15,219 bases of DNA from JBDTYT01 sp040005555 (GTDB lineage: Bacteria; Actinomycetota; UBA4738; HRBIN12). Under the pieces are notes generated by a model that was given only the letters and a program-made list of their open reading frames with translations, did no database searches and was not told the DNA's origin. Shown here in pieces: positions 1 to 5,761 of this stretch (the stretch's first letter is position 1; the number at the start of each line of letters is the position of its first letter). Position numbers and translations under genes: made by a program. The stretch lies in assembly GCA_040005555.1 (NCBI GenBank), contig JBDTYT010000036.1, forward strand, positions 1 through 15,219, given 5' to 3'.

Positions 1-293
1 TCCCAGTTCGCGGCCTGCTTCTCGGTCGAGCGGATGAAGTAGAAGATGTTCTCGAAGTCGATGTCCGACAGGTCGGCGCCCCACCACGGCATCGGACGGC
101 GTTCGAAGTGCTTCAAAGCCTTCAGCCGGAACTTGCGCATCCAGTCCGGCTCAGACTTCAGCGCCGAGATCTCCTCGACCACTGCCTCGGACAGGCCGCG
201 CTTGGGCTCGAAGACGGAGTGATCCGCGTCCTTCCAATCGAACCGGTAGCCCTTCGCGAGCTCCTTGAGATGCTCTTCCTGGGTGGTGGCCAT
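1..293 (-). CDS. sufB: SufB, Fe-S cluster scaffold subunit (5' part only)
   Basis: The first 97 codons of SufB, the scaffold subunit of the cytosolic SufBCD complex that builds Fe-S clusters; the rest lies beyond the left edge. The translation begins MATTQEEHLKELAKGYRFDW and continues with the SufB N-terminal pattern: GLSEAVVEEIS, EPDWMRKFRLKALKHFE, then PMPWWGADLSDIDFENIFYF and TEKQAANW. The catalytic and ATPase-docking core is not present. The ATG at 291-293 has a good ribosome site on the minus strand (AAGGAA, 7 nt before the start). It lies 108 bp downstream of the ppx stop on the same strand, so it may be read from its own promoter in that gap. Identification rests on N-terminal family motifs recalled from known SufB proteins and is strong; SufD is less likely because it lacks this N-terminus. 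Confidence 0.93.
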   Translation of the reverse strand, partial: MATTQEEHLKELAKGYRFDWKDADHSVFEPKRGLSEAVVEEISALKSEPDWMRKFRLKALKHFERRPMPWWGADLSDIDFENIFYFIRSTEKQAANW

Positions 294-330
294 CTCGGTG
301 TTCCTTCCCGGTCTTCTTTTGGCCTTGTCG

Positions 331-343
331 CGAACCCGGTTCG
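331..343. promoter_or_regulatory. Perfect 13-bp palindrome in the sufB leader, candidate operator
   Basis: CGAACC-C-GGTTCG is a perfect inverted repeat with 6-bp arms and a 1-bp centre, located 38-50 bp upstream of the sufB ATG. A weak -10-like TATCCT (minus strand, 357-362) would put the transcription start near 350, with the palindrome just downstream of it, a position typical of a repressor site. No good -35 is visible. Which protein binds is unknown; a SUF regulator would be the natural guess but nothing in the window encodes one. Confidence 0.35.
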
Positions 344-401
344 TGCCTACGCATCAAGGATACCCGGGACGGCAGCCCAAAGTCGACCCGAGCGATAGGA
401 A

Positions 402-2033
402 TTAGGTGGCGGGGGCACGCTCGGAGGTCGGACCCGGGCGGAGCGCGGAGTCCTCAGGGTCCACCGGGAGCCCCGAGCCGCTCGGGTGCGACATGACGAT
501 CAGCGTCCTGCCGAACACCGCCCGGAACCGGTCCCCGACCCCTCGAGGACGCCACCCGGGCGGGAACGGGCCCGCCAGCAGGAAGCCTCGGCTGCGCCAG
601 CCGGCCGAGAGCGCCGCCGGTCGGCCCGGAGGGATCCTGCGGTGGACCTCGTCGGCCAGAGCGAGGATGGTGGCCGTTTGGAGCACGGATCGCCGGTCAG
701 ACTCCGCCAGGAGGGAACGGTAAGGGCCGAGGCGAGTGTCATCGTCCGCCTGACGCAGGATGGCCGAGAGCAACCCCAGATCTTCGTGCGAGAAACCCGC
801 GAGGTCTCCGGTGGTCACGATGCCGGCGGCGTGCTCGAACCGGTCGTAGTAATCGATCGCTCGGCCTGCGTCGAGCACCGTGGCCGCGTGCTCCAGCATC
901 TCCTGGAGCTCGACCCGAGCCTCGGGCTGAAGAGCCTCCTGCAGGCGCGAGGCGATCGCAGCGCGGCGGGCTCCGCTCACCGGATCCCAGGTGTTGAACC
1001 GTCTGGCCAAGATCGCGAGCGAGACCGAACGCACCTGCGGCGGCGAAGGCACAGCGGCCCCGATGACGTCGAGGGCCACCCCCTCGCGCAATCCGCGGCT
1101 CGAGATCATCAGATCGGCCGCGCCGAGCCACTCGGCCGCGGTGTGCACCGCAAGGGCCCCGCCGGCGATCGAGTCGGCCCGGTCCGGATTCAGGCCGGAG
1201 ATCCTGGGCCGCCGAGCAGCCTTGCGGCTCGAGATGTCGGAGGCGAGCGCTCCGAGCCGCTCCACCGGCACGGAGTAGCCGTGCAGGATCGGCAACGCGT
1301 ACCGCGCGTGGCGTTGCTCGATCTTCGCCAGGTTGCGGATCGTTCCTCCGATCCCGACGAGTCGCTCATCAGCCCCCAGCCGGGGGACCTCGGCCTCCTC
1401 GAGCCGTGTGCGGACCTCGTGCCGCACATGCTTGATCTCCCGCTCGGTGGGAGGGTCGGTCCTCAGGAACCGGTCGGACAGGCGGAGGGAGCCGACCGGC
1501 AGCGTCCAGGTGCCCGATAGACGCCGGTCGCGGAAGCGGGCGAATTCCATACTGCCTCCGCCGACGTCCACCACGAGCCCGTGCAGCACGGGCAGATCGT
1601 GCACGGCCCCGAGGAAGGCGAACTCCGCCTCGCGCTGTCCGTCGATCACCCGGACGTCGATCCCGATCTCCGCGCGTGCGCGGTCGATCAGCGTTCGAGC
1701 GTCATCGGCGTCGCGGACCGCGGCGGTCGCCACCGCGAACGTCACATCGGCGTCCGCGCCGAGCGCGACGGCGTGGAAGTCTGCGAGCGCCTGCAACGTA
1801 CGCTCGATCGCGTCCCGTCCGAGCCCGGGCCCATCGCGCAGCGCCCTCGCGAGTCGGAGCGGCTCGCGGTCGTCCTCGACGACGTCGAGGTATCCCTCTG
1901 GATGCGCCTTGAAGACGACCATGCGCGCCGAGTTGGACCCGATATCGATGACGGCCACCCTGCGCGGCCGCTCGAAGGAGACATCCTTGTCCGTCATCTC
2001 GGCGAGCCTACGGTCTGCGATGTGAGCACGCAC
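402..2033 (-). CDS. ppx: Ppx/GppA family phosphatase (exopolyphosphatase)
   Basis: A 543-residue member of the Ppx/GppA family, which hydrolyses inorganic polyphosphate from the chain end and, in some members, pppGpp. The actin-like ATPase fold is clear: the phosphate-1 motif DIGSNSARM at residues 30-38, the acidic GQREAEFAF segment around 132-140 with the likely catalytic Glu, and the phosphate-2 motif VVDVGGGSMEF at 154-164; GIGGTIRNLA follows at 228-236. The long form with an alpha-helical HD-like C-terminal half (about 335-510) is present, but the usual His-Asp pair reads LD at 387-388. The GTG start at 2033 is chosen because AGGAGA (2042-2047) lies 8 nt upstream; the in-frame ATG at 1997 has only a weak site. 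The C-terminal 30 residues are Pro/Ser-rich and probably disordered. Polyphosphatase versus pppGpp hydrolase cannot be decided from the sequence. Confidence 0.9.
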   Translation of the reverse strand: MRAHIADRRLAEMTDKDVSFERPRRVAVIDIGSNSARMVVFKAHPEGYLDVVEDDREPLRLARALRDGPGLGRDAIERTLQALADFHAVALGADADVTFAVATAAVRDADDARTLIDRARAEIGIDVRVIDGQREAEFAFLGAVHDLPVLHGLVVDVGGGSMEFARFRDRRLSGTWTLPVGSLRLSDRFLRTDPPTEREIKHVRHEVRTRLEEAEVPRLGADERLVGIGGTIRNLAKIEQRHARYALPILHGYSVPVERLGALASDISSRKAARRPRISGLNPDRADSIAGGALAVHTAAEWLGAADLMISSRGLREGVALDVIGAAVPSPPQVRSVSLAILARRFNTWDPVSGARRAAIASRLQEALQPEARVELQEMLEHAATVLDAGRAIDYYDRFEHAAGIVTTGDLAGFSHEDLGLLSAILRQADDDTRLGPYRSLLAESDRRSVLQTATILALADEVHRRIPPGRPAALSAGWRSRGFLLAGPFPPGWRPRGVGDRFRAVFGRTLIVMSHPSGSGLPVDPEDSALRPGPTSERAPAT

Positions 2034-2101
2034 CCGCGGTGTCTCCTACTGCAGCGGCCGCGTCTGAGGGACGGACCCGGCCTCCCGCGTTCCCTAGCGC
2101 C

Positions 2102-2947
2102 TCAGCCCTTCTCGACCGGCGCGCCGACGAGCGAGCCGTACTCGGTCCATGAGCCGTCGTAGTTCTTGACGTTCGGGAAGCCGAGGAGCTCTTGCAACGC
2201 GAACCACGTGTGAGAAGAACGCTCACCGATCCGGCAATACGCGATGACCTCCTGCACCGAGGTGATGCCCTCGGCCTCGTAGAGCGCTCGGAGCTCGTCA
2301 GCCGACTTGAAGGTGCCGTCCTCGTTCGCGGCTTTGGCCCACGGGATGTTCGCGGCGCCGGCGATGTGACCTGGCACCTGCGCCTGCTCCTGCGGCAGGT
2401 GGTCCGGCGCGAGCTTCTCGCCCCGATACTCCTCCGGAGAGCGCACGTCGACGAAGCCAACCTTCGAGCCCACCTGTGCGAGCACCTCGTCCCGGAGCGC
2501 CCTGATCTCGGGCTTCTCCGCGCCCGCCACCGTGATCCCGGTCGTGACGTACGACGGCACCTCGTGGGTGAGCTCGCGGCTCTCGAGCTCCCACTTCTTG
2601 CGCCCGCCGTTCAGCAGCTTCACGTCGTCGAAACCGCGGAGCTTCACGATCCAGTAGGCGTACGCCGCGAACCAGTTGTTGTTGCCCCCGTACAAGATCA
2701 CGGTCGTGCCCGCAGCCACGCCCGCCTTCGAGAGCAGATCGGACAGGCCGGCTCGGTCGACGTAGTCGCGTCCGACCGGCGCGTGCAGGTCGGTCGTCCA
2801 GTTCCAGCCCACGGAACCCTTGATGTGGCCCTTCTCATAGGCCGAGGTGTCCTCGTCCACCTCGATGATCCGGATGTTCGGATCGTCCACGTGCTCTTCG
2901 AGCCAGTCGGTTTCGACCAGCACGTCCGGCTTCGCGTACTCACCCAT
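2102..2947 (-). CDS. sseA: Thiosulfate sulfurtransferase (tandem rhodanese)
   Basis: A 281-residue two-domain rhodanese that moves sulfane sulfur from thiosulfate (or mercaptopyruvate) to an acceptor such as cyanide or a thiol. The inactive N-terminal domain spans about 8-128 and the catalytic domain about 145-278. The active-site loop is CRIGERS with nucleophile Cys238, followed by SSHTWFALQELLGFPNVKNY and a DGSWTEYGSLVGAPVEKG tail, which is the actinobacterial CysA2/SseA signature. The ATG at 2947 is fixed by a strong AAGGAGG 6 nt upstream; an open frame runs further upstream but that extension is Arg/Gly/Pro noise. The gene sits between a Fe-S maturation factor and ppx/sufB, consistent with supplying sulfur. 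Its 5' leader carries a promoter, a Cys-codon ORF and alternative hairpins, so expression is probably cysteine-responsive. Thiosulfate versus mercaptopyruvate specificity is uncertain; CRIGERS favours thiosulfate. Confidence 0.95.
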   Translation of the reverse strand: MGEYAKPDVLVETDWLEEHVDDPNIRIIEVDEDTSAYEKGHIKGSVGWNWTTDLHAPVGRDYVDRAGLSDLLSKAGVAAGTTVILYGGNNNWFAAYAYWIVKLRGFDDVKLLNGGRKKWELESRELTHEVPSYVTTGITVAGAEKPEIRALRDEVLAQVGSKVGFVDVRSPEEYRGEKLAPDHLPQEQAQVPGHIAGAANIPWAKAANEDGTFKSADELRALYEAEGITSVQEVIAYCRIGERSSHTWFALQELLGFPNVKNYDGSWTEYGSLVGAPVEKG

Positions 2948-2985
2948 GTTCGACCTCCTTGTCTCGTGACGCTCTCGGGAACGGG

Positions 2986-3006
2986 AAAGGCCGCCGTCGC
3001 GGCCCT
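2986..3006 (-). terminator. Candidate attenuator hairpin upstream of sulfurtransferase
   Basis: On the minus strand GGCCGC (3004-2999) pairs with GCGGCC (2994-2989) around a GACG loop; a G-U and an A-U pair extend the stem, and TTT (2988-2986) follows at once. It lies 39 nt before the sulfurtransferase ATG and after the leader ORF stop. The U-run is short, so intrinsic termination is uncertain; it could also act as a pause site or with Rho. Confidence 0.4.
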
Positions 3007-3073
3007 GGTCGGTGCTCGGGATAGGGAAGGCGGGGCGACTCAGAAACACGCCTCCAGGGCGCGCGACGCGCCC
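2998..3073 (-). promoter_or_regulatory. Alternative pairings (anti-terminator logic) in the leader RNA
   Basis: Read on the minus strand: segment 1 GGGCGCG (3073-3067) pairs with segment 2 CGCGCCC (3063-3057) around a TCG loop. Segment 2, extended to CGCGCCCTGG (3063-3054), can instead pair with segment 3 CCAGGGCCGCG (3008-2998): ten base pairs with one bulged C. Segment 3 is also the 5' arm of the following terminator-like hairpin (3:4). The three pairings 1:2, 2:3 and 3:4 are therefore mutually exclusive in the classical attenuator pattern. Segment 1 starts 2 nt after the tandem Cys codons of the leader ORF. The pairings are seen directly; the regulatory role is inference, and chance pairing in GC-rich DNA must be excluded by comparison. 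Confidence 0.5.
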
Positions 3074-3135
3074 GGACAGCACAAACGCGAGGGGATCATG
3101 GCTCCCACGACGCCGCGACACCGCGTGCGGATCAA
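3040..3135 (-). CDS. Cysteine-rich leader peptide of the sulfurtransferase gene
   Basis: A 31-codon ORF beginning TTG at 3135 (MIRTRCRGVV...) and ending TGA at 3040, in the transcript leader of the sulfurtransferase. The last 19 codons, from an in-frame ATG at 3099, read MIPSRLCCPGASRALEACF. Four Cys codons occur (residues 6, 19, 20 and 30), with 19-20 a tandem TGC-TGT at 3081-3076. The TTG start is preferred because GGAGGTAGGG (3150-3141) lies just upstream; the ATG has only a GGGAG 2 nt away. Cys-rich upstream ORFs that attenuate sulfur-assimilation genes when cysteine is scarce are known in mycobacteria and other actinomycetes, and this one sits in front of a gene of the right class. No function is expected for the peptide itself. 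Existence of translation is inferred. Confidence 0.6.
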   Translation of the reverse strand: MIRTRCRGVVGAMIPSRLCCPGASRALEACF

Positions 3136-3169
3136 GGGTTCCCTACCTCCCGCGTCGGAATTGCAGGTG

Positions 3170-3199
3170 ATTGTCCCGTCGTTGCAAGTGCAGTGTCAA
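3170..3199 (-). promoter_or_regulatory. Sigma-70 type promoter for the leader and sulfurtransferase
   Basis: On the minus strand a perfect -35 TTGACA (3199-3194) is followed after 18 bp by GACAAT (3175-3170). Transcription would begin near 3163, giving a 5' leader of about 215 nt that contains the leader ORF and its ribosome site. The promoter begins 12 bp after the stop of the upstream DUF59 gene, so the sulfurtransferase is probably an independent transcription unit. Confidence 0.6.
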
Positions 3200-3210
3200 G
3201 ACAGAAGGCG

Positions 3211-3630
3211 TCAGAAGTATCCGAGCGCCGCCTTGGCCTCCTCGGACATCATCTCCGGACTCCAGGCGGGACGGAGGACCATCTCCGCGTCCACGGTCTG
3301 GACGCCGTCCAGCGTCGAGAGGAGTTGCTGCATCTGCTGCTCGATGAGCGGCCCGATCGGACAGCCCATCGTCGTGAGCGTGTACTCGATGTGGACGGTG
3401 CCGTCCGAGATCTCGACTTCGTAGACGAGCCCGAGATCGACGATGTTGATCCCCAGCTCGGGGTCGAACACGTTCTTGAGGGACTCGAGCACGCCCTCAC
3501 GCGTCAGGGTACCCTCGGCCGGCTCCGCGGTTGTTGTGCCCGTCGGGGTCACGGTTGAGGCTGCAGCCGTGGCCGCGAGCGCCTCGGGCTCTGGGCCCGT
3601 GCCCCGAGCATCGTTCCGAGCTTCATCCAT
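3211..3630 (-). CDS. Metal-sulfur cluster assembly factor, DUF59/MIP18 family
   Basis: A 139-residue protein with a DUF59 (MIP18, SufT/PaaD-like) domain at about 42-139. Members help load or mature Fe-S clusters on client proteins in the cytosol. The diagnostic FDPELGINIVDLGLVYEVEI is at residues 55-74, and TMGCPIGPLIEQQM at 87-100 contains the conserved Cys90. The start ATG at 3630 has AAGGAA 7 nt upstream; the frame stays open far upstream but that part lies opposite the response regulator gene and is not coding. The first 40 residues are an Ala/Thr/Pro-rich, probably disordered extension that typical small DUF59 proteins lack. Nearby sufB and the sulfurtransferase support a Fe-S role. It diverges from the response regulator gene with 72 bp between. 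Whether it equals SufT is not settled; PaaD is unlikely since no phenylacetate genes are near. Confidence 0.88.
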   Translation of the reverse strand: MDEARNDARGTGPEPEALAATAAASTVTPTGTTTAEPAEGTLTREGVLESLKNVFDPELGINIVDLGLVYEVEISDGTVHIEYTLTTMGCPIGPLIEQQMQQLLSTLDGVQTVDAEMVLRPAWSPEMMSEEAKAALGYF

Positions 3631-3661
3631 GGGTTCGTTCCTTCGTCTGGGGTGAGCATCT

Positions 3662-3667
3662 ATTGTA
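3662..3667 (-). promoter_or_regulatory. Candidate -10 element for the DUF59 gene
   Basis: TACAAT on the minus strand differs from the TATAAT consensus at one base and lies 32 bp upstream of the ATG, which suits a leader of about 25 nt. No convincing -35 hexamer is at the right distance (a TTGCCA is too close), so this is weak evidence. Confidence 0.3.
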
Positions 3668-3702
3668 GGACGGTCTTGGCAACCGATACGTAGGAAGGCA
3701 CG

Positions 3703-4341
3703 ATGCCCCCGATCCGCATCCTCATCGTCGATGACCACCCCGTCACCCGGGAAGGTCTCCATGCCGCCCTGGAGCTCTCCGAGGACGTCGTCATCGTCGG
3801 GGAGGCCGAGAGCGGCGAGGAAGCCATCGAGCGGGCGGGCGAGCTGACGCCCGACATCGTGTTCATGGACGTGCGCATGCCCGGCATGGGCGGGATCGAG
3901 GCCACGAAGGCGATCCGGATCGCTTCGCCGGCTACGCGCATCATCTTGTTCACCGTCGATGAGTCCCGCGCCTCGATCTCCGAGGCGATCCAGGCAGGGG
4001 TCTCCGGCTATCTGCTGAAGGACGCCTCGGCCGAGGAGCTCGTGAACGCCGCCCGCCTGGCGCTCGAAGGAAAGGCGGTCATCCACCCCCAGCTGACCCG
4101 AGCGTTCATCGAGGAGGTACAGCTCGCCGAGAAGCGCGTGGAGGCACCGCCGCTCTCCAAGCGCGAGACGGAGATCCTTCAGAAGGTGGCCTACGGCGCG
4201 ACGACGAAAGAGGTGGCGCACGATCTCGGGATCTCCCCGCACACCGTGAAGACGCATCTCGAGCGGATCTTCGAGAAGCTCGGGGCGAACGATCGCGCCC
4301 AGGCCGTGGCGATCGCCATCCGTAGCGGCATCGTCGAGTAG
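3703..4341 (+). CDS. NarL/LuxR-family response regulator
   Basis: A 212-residue two-component response regulator. The receiver domain (about 4-120) has the full catalytic set: acidic pair Asp10-Asp11, phosphoacceptor Asp56 in DIVFMDVRMPGMGG, Thr84 and Lys106 (GYLLKDAS). The C-terminal LuxR-type helix-turn-helix spans about 149-210, with LSKRETEILQKVAYGATTKE and GISPHTVKTHLERIFEKLG, so it is a DNA-binding transcription factor activated by phosphorylation. The ATG at 3703 follows AGGAAGG. The kinase gene starts 58 bp downstream on the same strand and is the likely partner. Targets are unknown; divergence from the DUF59 gene makes that gene and its own operon possible targets, but no operator is evident. 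Confidence 0.95.
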   Translation: MPPIRILIVDDHPVTREGLHAALELSEDVVIVGEAESGEEAIERAGELTPDIVFMDVRMPGMGGIEATKAIRIASPATRIILFTVDESRASISEAIQAGVSGYLLKDASAEELVNAARLALEGKAVIHPQLTRAFIEEVQLAEKRVEAPPLSKRETEILQKVAYGATTKEVAHDLGISPHTVKTHLERIFEKLGANDRAQAVAIAIRSGIVE

Positions 4342-4344
4342 GCG

Positions 4345-4363
4345 GGCCGGGCCACCCCCGGCC
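4345..4363 (+). other. GC-rich stem-loop between regulator and kinase genes
   Basis: GGCCGGG and CCCGGCC form a perfect 7-bp stem with a CCACC loop, starting 3 bp after the response regulator stop. There is no T-run, so it is not a good intrinsic terminator; it may lower readthrough or stabilise the upstream mRNA end. Chance is possible in DNA this GC-rich. Confidence 0.3.
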
Positions 4364-4399
4364 TCAACTCGGCACTCCGGCGGGTCGATATCTCCGTTG

Positions 4400-5761
4400 A
4401 TGCCTATCAAGGTTCTGCTCTGCGACTCCGCCGACGGCCTGGCGCAACTCCAGTACGCGCTGATGAAATCCGGCGCCGACCTGCAGCTGGAGGTCGTGAC
4501 GGATGGGTTCCGCGCCGTGGAGGTCGCCTCCCGGACGCAGCCGGAGATCGTCATCACCGAGATCGCCCTGGACGGCCTCGCGGGCACGGAGCTCGTGCGC
4601 CGGCTGCTCGCAACCGTGCCCGAAACCCACGTGGTCTGCTGGACGGCGGTGCCTTCCCCCGTGACGGCCGGCGAGATGCTCGCCGCGGGAGCCTCAGGGT
4701 ACGTGTTGAAGCAGGACGGATCCGAGGCCGTGCTCCGCGCGATCCGCGGGGTGATGGCCGGCAACGTGACGCTCAGTCATCGCGTGGCGCTGCAGGTCGG
4801 CGAGCGGTTCGCCTGGGAGGCCCAGCAGCGCAGAACCTTCGAGGAAGCGCTCTCGGAGACGACGGAACAGCTGGATCACCTCACCACCGCGAAGGCCGAG
4901 TTCCTGGCGAACGTCTCCCACGAGCTGCGGACCCCCGTCACGGTCGCGAAAGGCATCGCCTACGTCTTGAAGAACCGAGGCATCCCCGAGGAGGAGCAGC
5001 ACGACTTCCTCTCGAAGCTGGAATCCTCGCTCGAGAAGTTGATGATGCTCGTAGACGAGATGCTCACCATCGCCGACCTGGATCGAGGCACGCTCTCGCT
5101 CAAACTCACGGACGTCGATCTCGCCCCGCTCCTGCGACACGTGGCCGACGAGATCGGGCGCCAGTATCCCCAGGTCGAGATCCAGCGCTACGTGCCCGAG
5201 TCGCTTCCGGCCGCCGCGGACCCGGTTCGGATCTCCGAGGTCGTGCGGCAACTCTTGGACAACGCGTGTCGGTACTCGCCCGACGACGTCGCGGTCCAGC
5301 TCAGCGCCCGGATGATGTCCGAAGGAGTCGTGGTTTCGGTCACCGACCATGGCCGTGGCGTGAATCGTGAGCTCGTGACGCAAGCCTTCAACGAACCCTT
5401 CTCGACCGGTGAGGATGTCCTTCGCAAGGAGCGCGACGGGGCCGGCGTCGGCCTGCACATGGCGCGCCAGCTGGTCCGGCAGCACGGCGGCATCATCTGG
5501 GCCGACCCGCTGCCGGCCGGCGGCACCCGGATGTCGTTCTGCATCCCGATCCGCTCGGGCGAGCAGGTGACCGCCCAACCCGCGCTGGTGGGCGAGGACG
5601 CAGGGCCACTGGCCTCCAGCCGGGTCGGCGACGAACAGGCCCCGAGCTTGCGAGCCCTCCTGCCGGGCGCGGCCCGGTCACCCGGCGCGAACGGCAGCGC
5701 GGATCACGGGGAGCCGAGCGCCTTCCCCATCGATCAAGCGTCCACCGCGACCTCGTCGTAG
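4400..5761 (+). CDS. Soluble hybrid histidine kinase with degenerate receiver domain
   Basis: A 453-residue protein: receiver-like domain (about 3-118), short coiled linker (about 135-165), HisKA dimerisation domain with phospho-His174 in FLANVSHELRTP, and HATPase domain (about 240-385) with N-box LLDNACRYSP (Asn288), VTDHGRGV and GAGVGLHMARQLVRQHGG. It lacks membrane segments, so it senses a cytosolic cue or is driven by a partner. The receiver keeps the fold, Asp9, Thr82 and Lys104, but the phosphoacceptor position reads Glu54 (IVITEIALDG) and the second acidic residue is Ser10; it should not be phosphorylated normally. The last 70 residues are Ala/Ser/Pro-rich and probably disordered. The start is ATG 4400 (a TTG at 4397 is adjacent); no clear ribosome site is visible, so translation may depend on the upstream regulator gene. 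Its 3' end overlaps btuD by 28 bp in convergent orientation. Confidence 0.93.
   Translation: MPIKVLLCDSADGLAQLQYALMKSGADLQLEVVTDGFRAVEVASRTQPEIVITEIALDGLAGTELVRRLLATVPETHVVCWTAVPSPVTAGEMLAAGASGYVLKQDGSEAVLRAIRGVMAGNVTLSHRVALQVGERFAWEAQQRRTFEEALSETTEQLDHLTTAKAEFLANVSHELRTPVTVAKGIAYVLKNRGIPEEEQHDFLSKLESSLEKLMMLVDEMLTIADLDRGTLSLKLTDVDLAPLLRHVADEIGRQYPQVEIQRYVPESLPAAADPVRISEVVRQLLDNACRYSPDDVAVQLSARMMSEGVVVSVTDHGRGVNRELVTQAFNEPFSTGEDVLRKERDGAGVGLHMARQLVRQHGGIIWADPLPAGGTRMSFCIPIRSGEQVTAQPALVGEDAGPLASSRVGDEQAPSLRALLPGAARSPGANGSADHGEPSAFPIDQASTATSS

Noticed and set aside
331..343. LexA (SOS) box before sufB
   Set aside because: The Gram-positive box needs GAAC-N4-GTTC; here the spacer is 3 bp, and sufB is not an SOS gene.
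486..1520. Long plus-strand open frame (344 codons) opposite ppx
   Set aside because: It is Arg/Gly/Pro-rich without any domain, and lies fully antisense to a strong Ppx/GppA gene; high GC keeps such frames open by chance.
2948..3121. 58-codon N-terminal extension of the sulfurtransferase
   Set aside because: Arg/Gly/Pro noise with no conservation pattern, while ATG 2947 has a near-perfect ribosome site. The extension frame differs from the Cys-rich leader ORF.
2192..3424. Plus-strand open frame of 410 codons across the sulfurtransferase and DUF59 genes
   Set aside because: Antisense to two well-supported genes and the leader; composition is that of a frame shadow.
3663..3690. Plus-strand promoter TTGTAG-N16-GATACG for the response regulator
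   Set aside because: Both hexamers are poor and the implied start would leave no room for the ribosome site AGGAAGG.
4345..4363. Intrinsic terminator after the response regulator
   Set aside because: A perfect stem but no T-run follows, and the kinase gene continues on the same strand; listed only as a stem-loop.
3631..4764. Upstream in-frame extension of the DUF59 gene
   Set aside because: Runs antisense through the response regulator and kinase genes; ATG 3630 has a good ribosome site and the conserved domain starts after it.
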